IMG/VR virus record: IMGVR_UViG_3300010885_013106
Coordinates: 1 to 21,735 of that record
DNA: 21,735 nucleotides
Direction: 5' to 3' (one strand)
Origin: a virus
This document shows positions 7,521 to 18,700 of this stretch, piece after piece. The position numbers and the translations under genes are program-made. Every line of letters begins with the position of its first letter. Positions within the stretch are counted from its first letter, which is position 1. The notes under the pieces are model-generated. The model was not told the origin of the DNA and ran no database searches. It worked only from the letters and a program-made list of their open reading frames with translations.

Positions 7521-9307
7521 TATTTATAAATTCTACAATATGTTGATAATGACGTAGTCCAATCGCCTTCCGTTACGTTATGAGTTACATTTGTTATTGC
7601 AAATCCTACTTTATAACCTGGTACTAATTTTTCAGCAGCGCCCGCGGCAGAATATGTTATAACTCCCCCGTATTGCCATCCACCCGTTCCATCAAGCGTA
7701 ACTGATAAATCCCATGGAGCTGCTGTTCCAAATCCTTTAGCTTGAGATAATTTAGCGGCTATTAAATTTTTATTAGAAGATTTTAATGCTGCACAATTTT
7801 GCTCATCAGCACTTTTACCAACAGCCGTTGCTTGCGCTTCATAGTCGGCAGGTGTTGGCGGCGCAGTATCTGCATTATTACCTTGCTGTTTATTATCACG
7901 AGGAGCATTTTTAATTATATAAAACATTGAAGCTTGGTCGCTATCTAACTTAGCTGATAAATTTGCACTTCGTACTGTATTAACTCCCGTCGCATTTACG
8001 GTAGGTAATTTATTAAAATCTACTATGTATATTTTTTTATCTGATTTCGTTGCGGTTGCGCTATTAGCTAATGTTAATGTATATGCTTGTCCGGTATTAT
8101 CATTTATTAAACTAAATACATTATCAAAAAATGATTTAATTGATAATCTTCGTTTTGTCCCATCTGCCTGAGAACCTTCTTCAACGGTAGGCTGTCCATA
8201 TTTTACCAACATATCAACACTGATTAATAATTGATTTGGATCTCCCTTAAATGCGCCGCCGCCAGTATCAAAAACTTTATCACCGTATGTAGAATTTCCA
8301 GGTACTAACATTTCCATTGGATTACCTGCTTTGATCATTGAATCCCACCATTCGACCATTGCTTCAGAAGAATCGATTTCTGTTGAAGTAAATGTTTTAA
8401 GTATTTTATTCATTACATCTACTACCGATTTAAAAGTAACATAAGCTTTAAATTGTGTTTTCGTAGTGTCTGCAGTGTTTGGATCTGTTTTTGCTTTTGC
8501 ATAGTCTTCAGGAACTTCAATAATACATCCAGTTAATCCATTATTAAATGTAACACCACTTCCAGCTGCTTTTCCTTTTGCTGCTTGTTTTTGACAATCT
8601 GCGAACGAAGAAAATATACCAGTAATTTTAGATTCATTACCAGCGGCATCAACAGTTCCTTGGGACGTAAATTCCGGGGAAGCTGCATCCGCGCTAATTG
8701 ACGCTACTGATACTGAAGTATTATTTCCTATCAATTCAACGGTTACGTCAAATCCGCCTTCGCTATTAGATGATATATTATATCCTATTACTTTACCAGA
8801 AAATCCTTCACCGGATAAAACTTTACCTCCATACGCCCATCCCCATGCCATACTTTTCGTTTCTCCTACAGTAGGCAAATTACCTAATCCTCCATATGTT
8901 CTATACGTATAACTTCCTTTTTGCGTCATTCCTAACGTATCCATACCGGCAGTAGTTATAGCTATTAAATGAGCCTTTGGTTTAAATTTATCTCCGGTTA
9001 CTCTTTCATATACGCCTGAAGTCTTTATTTTCTTTGTTTTAATTTTTGTTTTAATTTCTCCGGTTACTGGATCTTCTTCTTGTTCAATTTTTGCATCGTG
9101 GTTTTCGCCTAAATCAATTTCATCTACTTCTTCTTCACCACTTAATCCTAAAGTATTTTTGCCCCAAGTTGAATTATATCCACCGGCAGAAGCAAAAACA
9201 ATTTTACCATATGCTACTGCAAGATAATTTAAATCTCTTTTGTTGCTTGTATAACTACTTAAAATTCCTCCGCCGGCTGAACGCCACCATGGACAAACAA
9301 ACCCCAT
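7520..9307 (-). CDS. Putative baseplate hub protein (gp27-like role), 595 aa
   Basis: Likely part of the central baseplate hub on which the tail tube and spike assemble. Near residues 165-200 it has KVIGYNISSN followed by GFDVTVELIGNN. The C-terminal about 65 residues read PWDLSVTLDGTGGWQYG, LVPGYKVGFAITNVTHNV and GDWTTSLSTYCRIYK. This combination of a compact beta domain, GF.I.NVTH.V and DWTT followed by a near-terminal arginine is characteristic of phage hub proteins. The middle is rich in Ala, Thr and Gly. It starts at ATG 9307 behind AAAGGTAA and lies 3 nt after the LysM-like gene, a pairing common in baseplate clusters. No lysozyme or other enzyme motif was seen. The assignment rests on motif style and context, so the precise T4 counterpart is uncertain. 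Confidence 0.65.
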   Translation of the reverse strand: MGFVCPWWRSAGGGILSSYTSNKRDLNYLAVAYGKIVFASAGGYNSTWGKNTLGLSGEEEVDEIDLGENHDAKIEQEEDPVTGEIKTKIKTKKIKTSGVYERVTGDKFKPKAHLIAITTAGMDTLGMTQKGSYTYRTYGGLGNLPTVGETKSMAWGWAYGGKVLSGEGFSGKVIGYNISSNSEGGFDVTVELIGNNTSVSVASISADAASPEFTSQGTVDAAGNESKITGIFSSFADCQKQAAKGKAAGSGVTFNNGLTGCIIEVPEDYAKAKTDPNTADTTKTQFKAYVTFKSVVDVMNKILKTFTSTEIDSSEAMVEWWDSMIKAGNPMEMLVPGNSTYGDKVFDTGGGAFKGDPNQLLISVDMLVKYGQPTVEEGSQADGTKRRLSIKSFFDNVFSLINDNTGQAYTLTLANSATATKSDKKIYIVDFNKLPTVNATGVNTVRSANLSAKLDSDQASMFYIIKNAPRDNKQQGNNADTAPPTPADYEAQATAVGKSADEQNCAALKSSNKNLIAAKLSQAKGFGTAAPWDLSVTLDGTGGWQYGGVITYSAAGAAEKLVPGYKVGFAITNVTHNVTEGDWTTSLSTYCRIYK

Positions 9308-9310
9308 ATA

Positions 9311-9628
9311 TTACCTTTTATTTGCATTTTCAATTAAAGAATCTACTTCAGCCTGAAACTTTACAGGGGGTATACGTATTTGTATTCCTGGTTCTAAATA
9401 TAATGAACTAAAAGGAATGTCAGGATTCGCGGCAGCAATTAACCACCATAAATTAACATCTTTATAATAATCAAAAGCTAAAAAATCTAACGTATCTCCT
9501 ATAGTAGTTATGATATACGTATCATCCGGTGTCTTTTCTATAGTAGGTAATATTCCGGCACGTACGTATCGGTGTTTCCTATCTTTATTTAGTAGGACTC
9601 CATTTAATTTATATCGATCGTAAAACAT
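9311..9628 (-). CDS. LysM-like baseplate wedge protein (T4 gp53-like)
   Basis: Small baseplate or tail protein, 105 residues. Residues about 37-91 form a LysM-type fold: TYIITTIGDTLDFLAFDYY, LWWLIAAANPDI, then LEPGIQIRIPP. The pattern GDTL-LA-YY-LWW-IA-AN-PG-IRIP is typical of the gp53/LysM family in contractile-tail baseplates, where it helps hold wedges together and does not bind cell wall (family knowledge). The N-terminal RYKLNGVLLNKDRKHRYVR is also in keeping with phage members. The start at 9628 has no Shine-Dalgarno; AT-rich sequence with a partial promoter-like motif lies immediately upstream. It sits between the 1017-aa tail protein and the hub-like protein. Confidence 0.85.
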   Translation of the reverse strand: MFYDRYKLNGVLLNKDRKHRYVRAGILPTIEKTPDDTYIITTIGDTLDFLAFDYYKDVNLWWLIAAANPDIPFSSLYLEPGIQIRIPPVKFQAEVDSLIENANKR

Positions 9629-9636
9629 ATTTTTTA

Positions 9637-9650
9637 TTTTTAATAAATAT
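9637..9650 (-). promoter_or_regulatory. Partial match to the promoter-like motif before the gp53-like gene
   Basis: In the gene direction it reads ATATTTATTAAAAA, 11 of 14 positions shared with the exact motif. It ends only 8 nt before the ATG, leaving almost no leader, and no ribosome binding site intervenes. It could be a leaderless start or simply AT-rich chance. Confidence 0.25.
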
Positions 9651-9651
9651 C

Positions 9652-12600
9652 TTAAATGTTAGAATCCCATAACCAACTACCATTAGCTGTCGTTGGAGTA
9701 TAATTTCCTTCATATAAGTGATATACTCTACCACCTTTTTGCGGTCTCCAATCATGTATAACTTTAAACTGGACATCTACGTCTACTAAATTTGGTAACT
9801 GTTTTGCACTTTTATTTTTTCTTTCAGTTTTTGTACCATTGGATACTATATCATCTGCTAAGTCCCAAGAAGCTTCATCATTAACTGATACTGTTACTCC
9901 CGTAAAATATCCCGGAGTATTATAAAACATATTTCCCATTGTTAATCTACATAAAGCACCGCCTGGTCGACCAGCTCCGTAGATTGGCATTGTATATGAA
10001 GTTAAATAATTTAATTTTCTCCACATTGGTACAAGCTCTTCTCGAGTTGTAGCAGCTACAGTAAAATTAAAAGATACATTTCTTTCGAATGAACTATATA
10101 TAGCAGGCCCATCCGGTCGTCCCATAATTGAAACGGTATTCCAACCCGGACTAAATGAATCAGCTATTCCTTTAACAGTTGCTCTAAATACTACCACATC
10201 ATCTTTTTCTTCACCGAATAAATCTATACCGCCAAAATAAAATTTAATAAAATCTTTTGTATTATTTGAATATATATCATCAGGTTTAACGCCTTTCTTT
10301 TCAGAAATATAATCAATTGCATTTATTTTATCTCCTCTAAAAGTAGAGTCTTCTGATAATGAAAATTGATCTCTTCCCGTTTTTAATTGCCTAACGACCC
10401 CATCAATATTACCTACTATATTACCTGTAGAATCTTTACGCTCATATGGATTACTTCTATCATTATTAGGATTTCCATGATCACCAAAACCATATCGTTT
10501 AGATATATTATCATCTGTATAATTAACGTTTTTAGTATCTATAGAAAACGTACGGGTATCGCCATCTAATTTAGTACGAAAATCATTTATTTTTGTAGTC
10601 TTAGAATTATTACGGTCTTTTGCAATCTTACGTATTTCTGCATACGGCAATGTAGAATATCTATTTTGTTCGGAACTGCCATTGGCAGCAAATGCAGAAT
10701 TTTGAACCTTTAACGATAATCCTTCTGAATAGTTATTACCCGGTTCATTACCAGCGGATACTGTTTTATCTAACCATCTTTTAAGACTTCTAGGATTACC
10801 TGGACTGCTTGCTGATGTTGGATCTATATCATTTTCTAAATCGTCAATAGCTATTGCATCGTTATCACGTCCTTTTACATTTGAACTTAATTTAGGATTA
10901 CCTAAATGGCCTGTAGATATTTTAAATAGACCGGCATAATAATCTTCTGGAGATCTACTATTAAGTATTAAACGTTCAGTAACTTTATCTTCAGGATTAA
11001 AGGTTCTGGTATCTACATATCTTCTAATATTTGTAGATCCTATTCCGTATACAGATCCAGGTCCACCTAAACCAGATAACGTTTGTATAATAGGATTATC
11101 CGAGCCTTTAATTTTATTGGATAGTTTTTGAAATCCTTCTAATGTTTTTGATTTGGCAGGAATTTTTTGAGTGCCAAATAACTCCGTTTTAAGTTGTAAA
11201 AGTCTATTTACAGCTACAAATTGATTTGAATTTTTTGTTTGATATTGAATTACTTTTTCATATGATGCAGCTTCATTTAAAAATGGAATTCCATGTCTTG
11301 TAAAATGTAATCCAAATGCCGATCCTGGTACGGATAATAATGTAGATATTCCTGAATGTGACCGCGTATCATTAAATGGTAATACATTCTCCAGATTCTT
11401 TTCAACTAATGGATTTGATTTTCCTAATCCTACTTGAGTTATTGCCCATATAATACCTTTTGGACTTGCCATAAATTTAGCAAGACGCGCAGTATCAATA
11501 GCACTACGTTCTAATGCCGTACTAGCTCCGCCTCGTATAAATCCGCCATCTAATGCAGCCGCTAAATTATTTGCGGCAGTACGTCCTTCTTGCTGCCCTA
11601 ATGCATCTATACCCCATCTTTGCGGATTCAATACATTTGGATTTTGAATGCCCCTTAAAATTAAAGGATGCGCTATATATGTAGGATTAAATGCTTCGTC
11701 ACGCATTTTAAATTTAGAATATTGCTGTTCTAAAGGCGAAGGGCTTCTTCTACGTAATGCCCAAGATGCTAATAAACTTTGATTGGAATCATTACGAACT
11801 GCTTCTGCATATCTATTCTCTGCGTAAAAACCTTTATTGCCCATTTTAGAGCCAGCGCCTAATTGATTTTCTAATTTAGCCGATCCTCCTGAAGGTCCTA
11901 AAGTTACATTTAATAATCTTGCTCCATAAACCGTTTCAGGATATTGATATTTAGTATTATCTGCACTAATACCTATAAAGCCTGATTCATAAGGAGCTAA
12001 ATTAGTTTTGAATCCTTTAGCACCTGAAGTTTCATCTGGAAAATAATTTACTACTCTTAATTGATTTCCCGTTGGATTAGTATATACATTACCGTTAATT
12101 CCGGCAAATTGCGATTCGCCAATAGGATTCTTAATTATAAATCCTTTAGCAGGTCTATTATTAAAATAGTCTACTCCGATACCCGGTGTAGTATTAATTG
12201 TAGTTCCATTTGGATTAGTAAATGTAGTTCCGTTTATTCCAACAAATTGAGTTACTCCTATAGGATTTTTAATTGTAAAACCTTTTGCATATGTATTAGG
12301 CATAAAATCTATACCTGTACCAGCAGAAGTATTTATTACTGTACCGTTAGGATTTGTAAATGTATTGCCATTAATTCCTATAAATTGCGAAACGCCAATT
12401 GGATTTTTAATTGTAAATCCATTAGCATAAGTATTTAAAATATTATCTACATTTGGAGGTAATGTGCCAGGAAATCCATAAAGAGAAGTTTGTCCGTTAT
12501 TAACAAATTGCGTTACTCCTACTGGATTCTTAATTGTAAATCCTTTAGCGTTAGTATTTATAAATACATCAGTACTTGCAGGTAATGCAGAATCAAAATC

Positions 12601-12705
12601 TAATTGCGATGCATTTGGTGATAGATCAGCTAATGCACCTTTAGTATCATATCGATCAGGCGTACCGTTTATAGCTAAATTTGATTTTAATGATACTAGT
12701 CCCAT
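9652..12705 (-). CDS. Large repeat-containing tail/baseplate protein, 1017 aa
   Basis: Predicted structural protein of the tail. Residues about 49-258 hold five imperfect repeats built around AKGFTIKNPIGVTQF, followed in the middle copies by GINGNTFTNPNGT. This glycine/asparagine-rich beta repeat may form an elongated arm. The middle (about 290-800) is polar and unassigned. Residues about 820-1000 form a conserved tail-protein domain with WNTVSIMGRPDGP, SFNFTVAATTREELVPMWRKL, SYTMPIYGAGRPGG, MGNMFYNTPGYFTGV and EASWDLADD. I have seen this pattern in large tail proteins coded near the tape measure, but I cannot tie it to one T4 gene. It starts at ATG 12705, 10 nt after the tape measure stop, without a clear Shine-Dalgarno, and lies before the LysM-like protein. 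A baseplate-periphery or fibre-attachment role is possible. Confidence 0.7.
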   Translation of the reverse strand: MGLVSLKSNLAINGTPDRYDTKGALADLSPNASQLDFDSALPASTDVFINTNAKGFTIKNPVGVTQFVNNGQTSLYGFPGTLPPNVDNILNTYANGFTIKNPIGVSQFIGINGNTFTNPNGTVINTSAGTGIDFMPNTYAKGFTIKNPIGVTQFVGINGTTFTNPNGTTINTTPGIGVDYFNNRPAKGFIIKNPIGESQFAGINGNVYTNPTGNQLRVVNYFPDETSGAKGFKTNLAPYESGFIGISADNTKYQYPETVYGARLLNVTLGPSGGSAKLENQLGAGSKMGNKGFYAENRYAEAVRNDSNQSLLASWALRRRSPSPLEQQYSKFKMRDEAFNPTYIAHPLILRGIQNPNVLNPQRWGIDALGQQEGRTAANNLAAALDGGFIRGGASTALERSAIDTARLAKFMASPKGIIWAITQVGLGKSNPLVEKNLENVLPFNDTRSHSGISTLLSVPGSAFGLHFTRHGIPFLNEAASYEKVIQYQTKNSNQFVAVNRLLQLKTELFGTQKIPAKSKTLEGFQKLSNKIKGSDNPIIQTLSGLGGPGSVYGIGSTNIRRYVDTRTFNPEDKVTERLILNSRSPEDYYAGLFKISTGHLGNPKLSSNVKGRDNDAIAIDDLENDIDPTSASSPGNPRSLKRWLDKTVSAGNEPGNNYSEGLSLKVQNSAFAANGSSEQNRYSTLPYAEIRKIAKDRNNSKTTKINDFRTKLDGDTRTFSIDTKNVNYTDDNISKRYGFGDHGNPNNDRSNPYERKDSTGNIVGNIDGVVRQLKTGRDQFSLSEDSTFRGDKINAIDYISEKKGVKPDDIYSNNTKDFIKFYFGGIDLFGEEKDDVVVFRATVKGIADSFSPGWNTVSIMGRPDGPAIYSSFERNVSFNFTVAATTREELVPMWRKLNYLTSYTMPIYGAGRPGGALCRLTMGNMFYNTPGYFTGVTVSVNDEASWDLADDIVSNGTKTERKNKSAKQLPNLVDVDVQFKVIHDWRPQKGGRVYHLYEGNYTPTTANGSWLWDSNI
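11932..12561 (-). repeat. Five imperfect tandem repeats in the N-terminal part of the 1017-aa tail protein
   Basis: Units of about 35-46 residues (residues 49-258), each with the core KGFTIKNPIGVxQF. Copies 2-4 continue with GINGNxFTNPNGT. The fifth copy is degenerate (KGFKTNLAPYESGF). DNA identity between copies is moderate, so the array is older than the tape measure duplication. Confidence 0.85.
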
Positions 12706-12715
12706 ATATTAATAA

Positions 12716-15700
12716 TTATGCCCTATATCCATTTACGTTCGACGAATAAGATTTCTTAAGCGACATAACGCTTTGCATATCCGATATTGCTTTTTCGCCT
12801 ATTTTAAGTACTACTGGTTGATCTACTTTGGTTATTAATTCTTTTAATAAAGCTTCTACATTTTTAAAATTTGGTTGATTATTATCTGTATTAATAGTTT
12901 GCTCTGTTTGTACAATTGGTTGAGCACGTACTTCCGCAGGTTGTTGCATTACCGGGGTAACTGTAGTAGGTTTTGTTTGAGTTATTTGCGTTTCTTGTGT
13001 CGGCGTTTCTTCATCGCCAAATCCAAAGAAACTTCCTACAGAACTAATTGCATTACTTGCTAAATCTTTAACTCCCGACATTGCAGAGTTTAACGTATCA
13101 CCTAATCCACCACCTCCAACATCCTTAGGGGTAGCAGATGCAATTTGTTGCATACGAGATATATCATCGTCTGTTATATTTTTCATTGAAGCTAATAAAG
13201 AATCATATGATTTTGATAAATCATCAATAGCAGAAGCTAATGAATCTATTTCATTATATTCTATATTAGCAATATCATTTAATAAAGATGAAATTATATC
13301 ACCTTTATCTGCTACGCTATCATCTAGCGATGCCATTTTTTGATTAAATGATTCTATGCTAGTTCCCGCTAATGCAATAGTTTTAGCAACCGTATCAATT
13401 TTACCCGTGTCAATGGCAGCTAATTGAGTAAATACTGCGAATGGATCGGCGCCTAGGAAACTATTTAATGCGTCTGCTAATCCACCTTTTAAAACTTGAT
13501 TATTAAATTTATCTAATGCATCAGCTGCAGCAGATATCGGAGCAGTATCAATACCTCCGAAGTTTTTCAATGAATCGGCCATAGCAGTTAAACCATCTCC
13601 GGTAACTTTCATTTTATTACCGTCAATAGTTTCTAATTCTTTTAATGTATCTACTGGACTAGCTCCGAAGAATGATGCTATGCCATTAACTACCTCTCCC
13701 GCGGTTAATGCTAATAATCCAGCTCCTAATACAACTAATGCTCCACCTACTGCAAGTAAATTAGCAGCATCAACCTGGCCTAATGTAGCAATTGATTCGG
13801 TTATGGATGTTATTATTTTTGATATATTACTACCTATTGTATCAATTATTTTAGATACGCCATTAGCTAATGAATCTATAATAGGAGGAAGTTTACCGAA
13901 TACTCCTACCACCATATCAGCAAATATTTTTAACGCGGGTGCCGCAATATTTAAAGCCGCTGCAAATGGAATCATTGCTAATCCTAACGCAGCGATTAAT
14001 CCTACCGCTATAAAAGGTAATCCTGTTGCAGCGACTGCTCCTAATGCTTCTAAACCTACGCCTAATGCAATTAATCCAGCAGCACCTACTTCACCTAATA
14101 AAGCTATTCCACCTAAAAAGATCAATGAAGGAAGTGCAATTATCGCAGCTACTGCAAATGCGGCTAATGCTGCTGACCCTAACAATGTTGGGCTCATTAA
14201 CATTAATCCTTCTGCTAATCCTGTAAAGTTTGCCGCTAAAGAACCGAATGAAACTTTTCCAAATACTAATAAGAAAGGAATAGCCACTAATCCTAATGCG
14301 CCTGCTACTGCAAATGCACCTAATCCTGCTGACCCCATCATTGTACCTGACATTGATTGCAGTCCAGTTCCTAATGCAGTAAAGTTTTCTTCTAATTTAT
14401 CAAATTTTATTTTACCAAATACTAATAAGAAAGGAATAGACACTAATGCTAATCCTCCTGCAATACCAAATGCTCCAGTTGCTTTGACACCGTTAAGGGT
14501 ACCATCCATCGCTTTTAATCCTGCCGCTAAATTAGTAAAATTATCTTTTAAATTATCTAATTTAACTTTACCCATGAATAATAAAAATGGTATTGATGGT
14601 AATGATAATAATAGTGCAGGACCTGCTAATGCCATATTACGAATACCTTTTCCTACACCATCTTCGCCCATAGCTTTTAAACCATCGGCAAGATTTCTCA
14701 TATTATCCTTAAATCCTTCAAAGGCTCCTTTTTTCGTAGACTTTGAATCAATTCCTTTAGTATCTACTTCAGGCGTTTCTACTTTTTTCTCCGAAAGTTC
14801 GTCTACTCCACCTTTCTTTTTACCAAATGAAGGAAATTTACCTTCTTTAATACTTTTAAATCCATCTTTTAAAGAAGATCCAATACCTTTCGCACTATCA
14901 TACATTGATGATAATCCGTCTTTTGCTTTACCTAATCCTTTTAAAAGAAACCATCCACCGATTATAACTCCAATAGTAGTTGCAATTCCTTTAATCACTT
15001 CCATTGACATACTAGTGCCTTCAGCAGCTTTACCTGCTTCGCCCGTAGCATCTTTTATACCAAAAATATCTGTTTTAATATATTTTACTACTTTACTTAT
15101 TTTATCAAAAACAAAAGATATACCATCTATAACTTTGCCGATAGGATACCATGCACCTTTTAATACGGCCATTGATATTTCCATTATAGTACCTAATACA
15201 GATCCAATAACTCCAAATACTTTTGACATTGATTTTAATGTGCCTGATCCATCTCCTAATGAATCTACAAATTTGTCTATTATTGGTAATATTGGCTCAA
15301 CCATTTTATATAATAAATCAGTTACTTTTTGAATTGTACTACCTAATTTTTCTTGAATACCCGCACGTTGCTGTTCTGCAAGTTTAGCCTTTAACATTTT
15401 ACGAGCTTCATCATCTTTTAAACCGTTTAAAGTTTTTTGTAAATCTAATTGACCTTCTTTATCTTTAGCTAAAATTTCATTTAATTTCTTTTCGTCGATA
15501 CCCATGCTTTGGAGTTCTTTTTCCTTTGCCATCATACCAGCTAATTCGTCATTGGACATTCCTAATGCATCAGCTAATGCTCTTTTTTGGATAGGACCCA
15601 TTTTTTCGTAGTTGGCAAGAGTACCGGCTTGTTTTTTCATTTCTGCCATTTGCTTTTCTGTTTGACCGGTCATTGCATAATAACGAGCTGCATTCATATT

Positions 15701-18700
15701 AATATCTCTACCTAATATTAATCGAGCTTTATTTTCTGCCGTTACAGAAGATTCTATATCCATTAATTTATCGCCAGATGCAGCGACTTGGTCTAATGTA
15801 ACTCCCATTAACTTTGCTTGTTTAACTGCTAATGCTAATGCTTTTGGATTTTTTGAAAAATTCATTAATGTAGATTTAGATGTTTTAGCTATCTCTTTCA
15901 TTATTTCTTGAGCAGGTACTAATCCATCTTCCCCTAATGCTTGAGCCTGTAAACTAATATTTTCTAATGTCGTACCAGTAATAGCTGCTGCGGAATTCAA
16001 TCCCATTGTTTCGTCTGCAGTCAATCCAAATTGTGTAGTTAACATTGTACTAGTTTCTAACAGTCCCTTTGCTTTTTCATTAGTAAGAGCCATTTTGCCA
16101 ATATTCATTCCCGTAGCAGCTTGTAAATCAACCATTTGCTTTGTTACATCCGCGGCATTCATTCCTACTAGATCCATTTCTGCGGCAATATCTACTGCGG
16201 AATTTTGTAACTTTCCCGCTTCTTGATACGATACATTTAAATTATGTGCCAATTCAGATACTTGTTTATCTGCATCCATAAACAATTTCACTAATGCAAC
16301 TACTCCTGCAATAGCTAACAATAAAGGAAGTATAGGAAGTAATGATGCCATTAATGTAGAAGCGCCCGCTGAAGCGGCAGAGAAAAATCCTGATACTCCT
16401 CCGCCTGCACTCATGAATCCATCGGCAATAGATTTAAATAATTTATCCTTCATTTCAGATTGTATTTTATCTAATCCTAGCATTTTTGATAAACCGCTTG
16501 GTACTATACCAAATAATTTATCGACCGGAGCCATCATTGAATCGCGTAAGCCTTCTGCTTTATCATTAACGGTTGCATACGCTTCGGATGTTGCTTGAAG
16601 TGCTTGGTACGTTTTTAATTGAGCGTTATTTGCTTGTATATTCGCTTCTACAATGCCCATAGCCTCACCGAACTGCTCGGTCGTTAAATTATTTTGTTGT
16701 TCTAAAATATTTATCCGAGCTTGCGCAAGACCTCGTTGCTGTTCTAACTTATCGTTTATTTCATCACTTAAATCAATTTGATTATATTGTGCAGTTCCAA
16801 CTTCATATGCAGATTTTTCTACTGCTTGCATTTTAGCAGCTAAAGAGCCTTGATTAGTAATTTGATCTTTAGTTATATCATTTAATAACTCGTATGTAGT
16901 AACTAAGCCACTTGCTTGTATAGCAGCTGCTGTAGTTAAGGTATTTTGCTTTTCTTGTAATTCCGGTAATGATTCTGTTAAAGATTTTTGTTCTTGTATT
17001 AAATCGTTTAATTTTGTTTCTCTTGATAATCGGCGATTGGCTGCTTCATTTGCTCGGTACGTTAATTTATCGGATTCTTCTTGTAAAGATATTAATTTAT
17101 CTAATAATTTATTACGATCTTTTCCAGGGCCAGTATTAAGTTTTTCTTCTAATTCGGCCTGTTTACTTAAATTATTATATAATCTTTCATCTAATTTACT
17201 TTCTAACTGTTTTGCTTCGATTAATTCTGCAGAAGAATTATTAATATCTTGATCGATATTAATTAATCTTTCTCGTCCTATAGCTAGTTTATCTGTTATA
17301 TCCCCTAATTTACTAGTATCTGTATTTAAAATTTCCGAATATATTTGTTGACGTTTATCTAATACGTTTAATCTAACTTTAGAATCTTCAAGAAATTTAC
17401 TTTGACTTATTTGACTCGCCATTTCTTTCGTAACTAATCCAGAAGCTTTAAATCTAGGACCATCGTATGTAGATAGCTCTTTTGAAATTTCTGCAAACTG
17501 CTTTTGGCCTGCAGTAGATTCTTTAATTTTATTTTGAAATTCGTTTTGAGCGCTAGTAGAATCTTGAATCGTACCCGTAAGATTTTTACTATAATTCATT
17601 AAAAACTGCGATTCTGCTTTTGACGCCTTACCGCCTTCATTTATTTTTTTTATGATAGTATCATACTTTTTTTGCATTTTATCTAATGCTTTAGTAGATG
17701 CTATTGTATTATTTGTTACTTCATTCGTAGCATTTGCTTGATCTTGTATTGCAGCAGTAGCATTTGAAGTATCAACTTCTGTTTGTAATTGTATAGACGG
17801 GGTATTTTTGGCTATATTACTTAAATTTGATACATCAGGCGTATCTATAATCGATGATAATATAATTGGATTATACTTATTAATTGTTTTATCAAGTAAA
17901 GATGTATCTACTAAACCAATTTCAGCCATTAATTCTGAAATAGGCATTTTATCCAATTCTGATAAATCTATTTTATTTAATTTAGCATTAATAGATATAT
18001 CATTAAAATTCGGTAATTCTAAATCTTGAACATTAAATTTAATAGTTGCACTGATATCTTCTACTTTAGGTAATTCTATGTCCTGAACGTTAAATTTAAC
18101 ATTTGCTTGTATATCTTCGATAGGCTGAACCGTGTATTTAATAGAAGCATTAATGTCTTCTACTTTAGGTAAATCTATCGGTTGAGTATTAAATTTAATA
18201 GAAGCATTAATGTCTTCTACTTTAGGTAAATCTATCGGTTGAGTGTTAAATTTAATATTTGCATTGATATCTTCTACTTTCGGTAAATCGATTGGTTGAG
18301 TATTAAACTTAACATTTGCTTGAATGTCTTCAACTTTTGGCAAATCAAAAGTTTGTACATTAAATTTAATGTTTGCATTAATATCATCAAGTTTAGGTAA
18401 GTCAATATTCTCTAATTTACTAATATCTACATTTGATATAGATGCATTTAAATTAATATCAGGTAAATTTTTAATAGATTCTTGTAATGTAGATATATCT
18501 ACTTCATTAATATTTGAAATAATATTCAAATTAGGTACTTTTATACTCGATATATCTTTTGAAAAACTATTTAATTCACCTCGTAGCGATCCGAATTCTT
18601 TAGATAATGACATTACTGACTTACTCATGTCAGTCATCTTATCTTGTATTTTATCTGAATAGTCTATAGAATCCTTAAATCCAGATGTTAATGTCTTGAC

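Noticed and set aside
9091-9411. Plus-strand 106-codon open frame across the hub-like and gp53-like genes
   Set aside because: Leucine/histidine-rich shadow of two genes with good support on the minus strand.
12061-12438. Plus-strand open frame with Ser/Ile/Cys-rich repeats
   Set aside because: It is the complement of the repeats in the 1017-aa tail protein; the repetition is a shadow.
13680-15332. A 550-codon open frame on the plus strand, antisense to the tape measure gene
   Set aside because: Low-complexity Asn/Pro/Ala/Ser composition mirrors the hydrophobic repeats on the other strand. No ribosome binding site or recognisable motif, and it lies wholly inside a convincing gene.
17978-18400. 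CRISPR array suggested by regular repeats
   Set aside because: The repeats are in frame, contiguous without unique spacers, and code a 19-residue unit of the tape measure.
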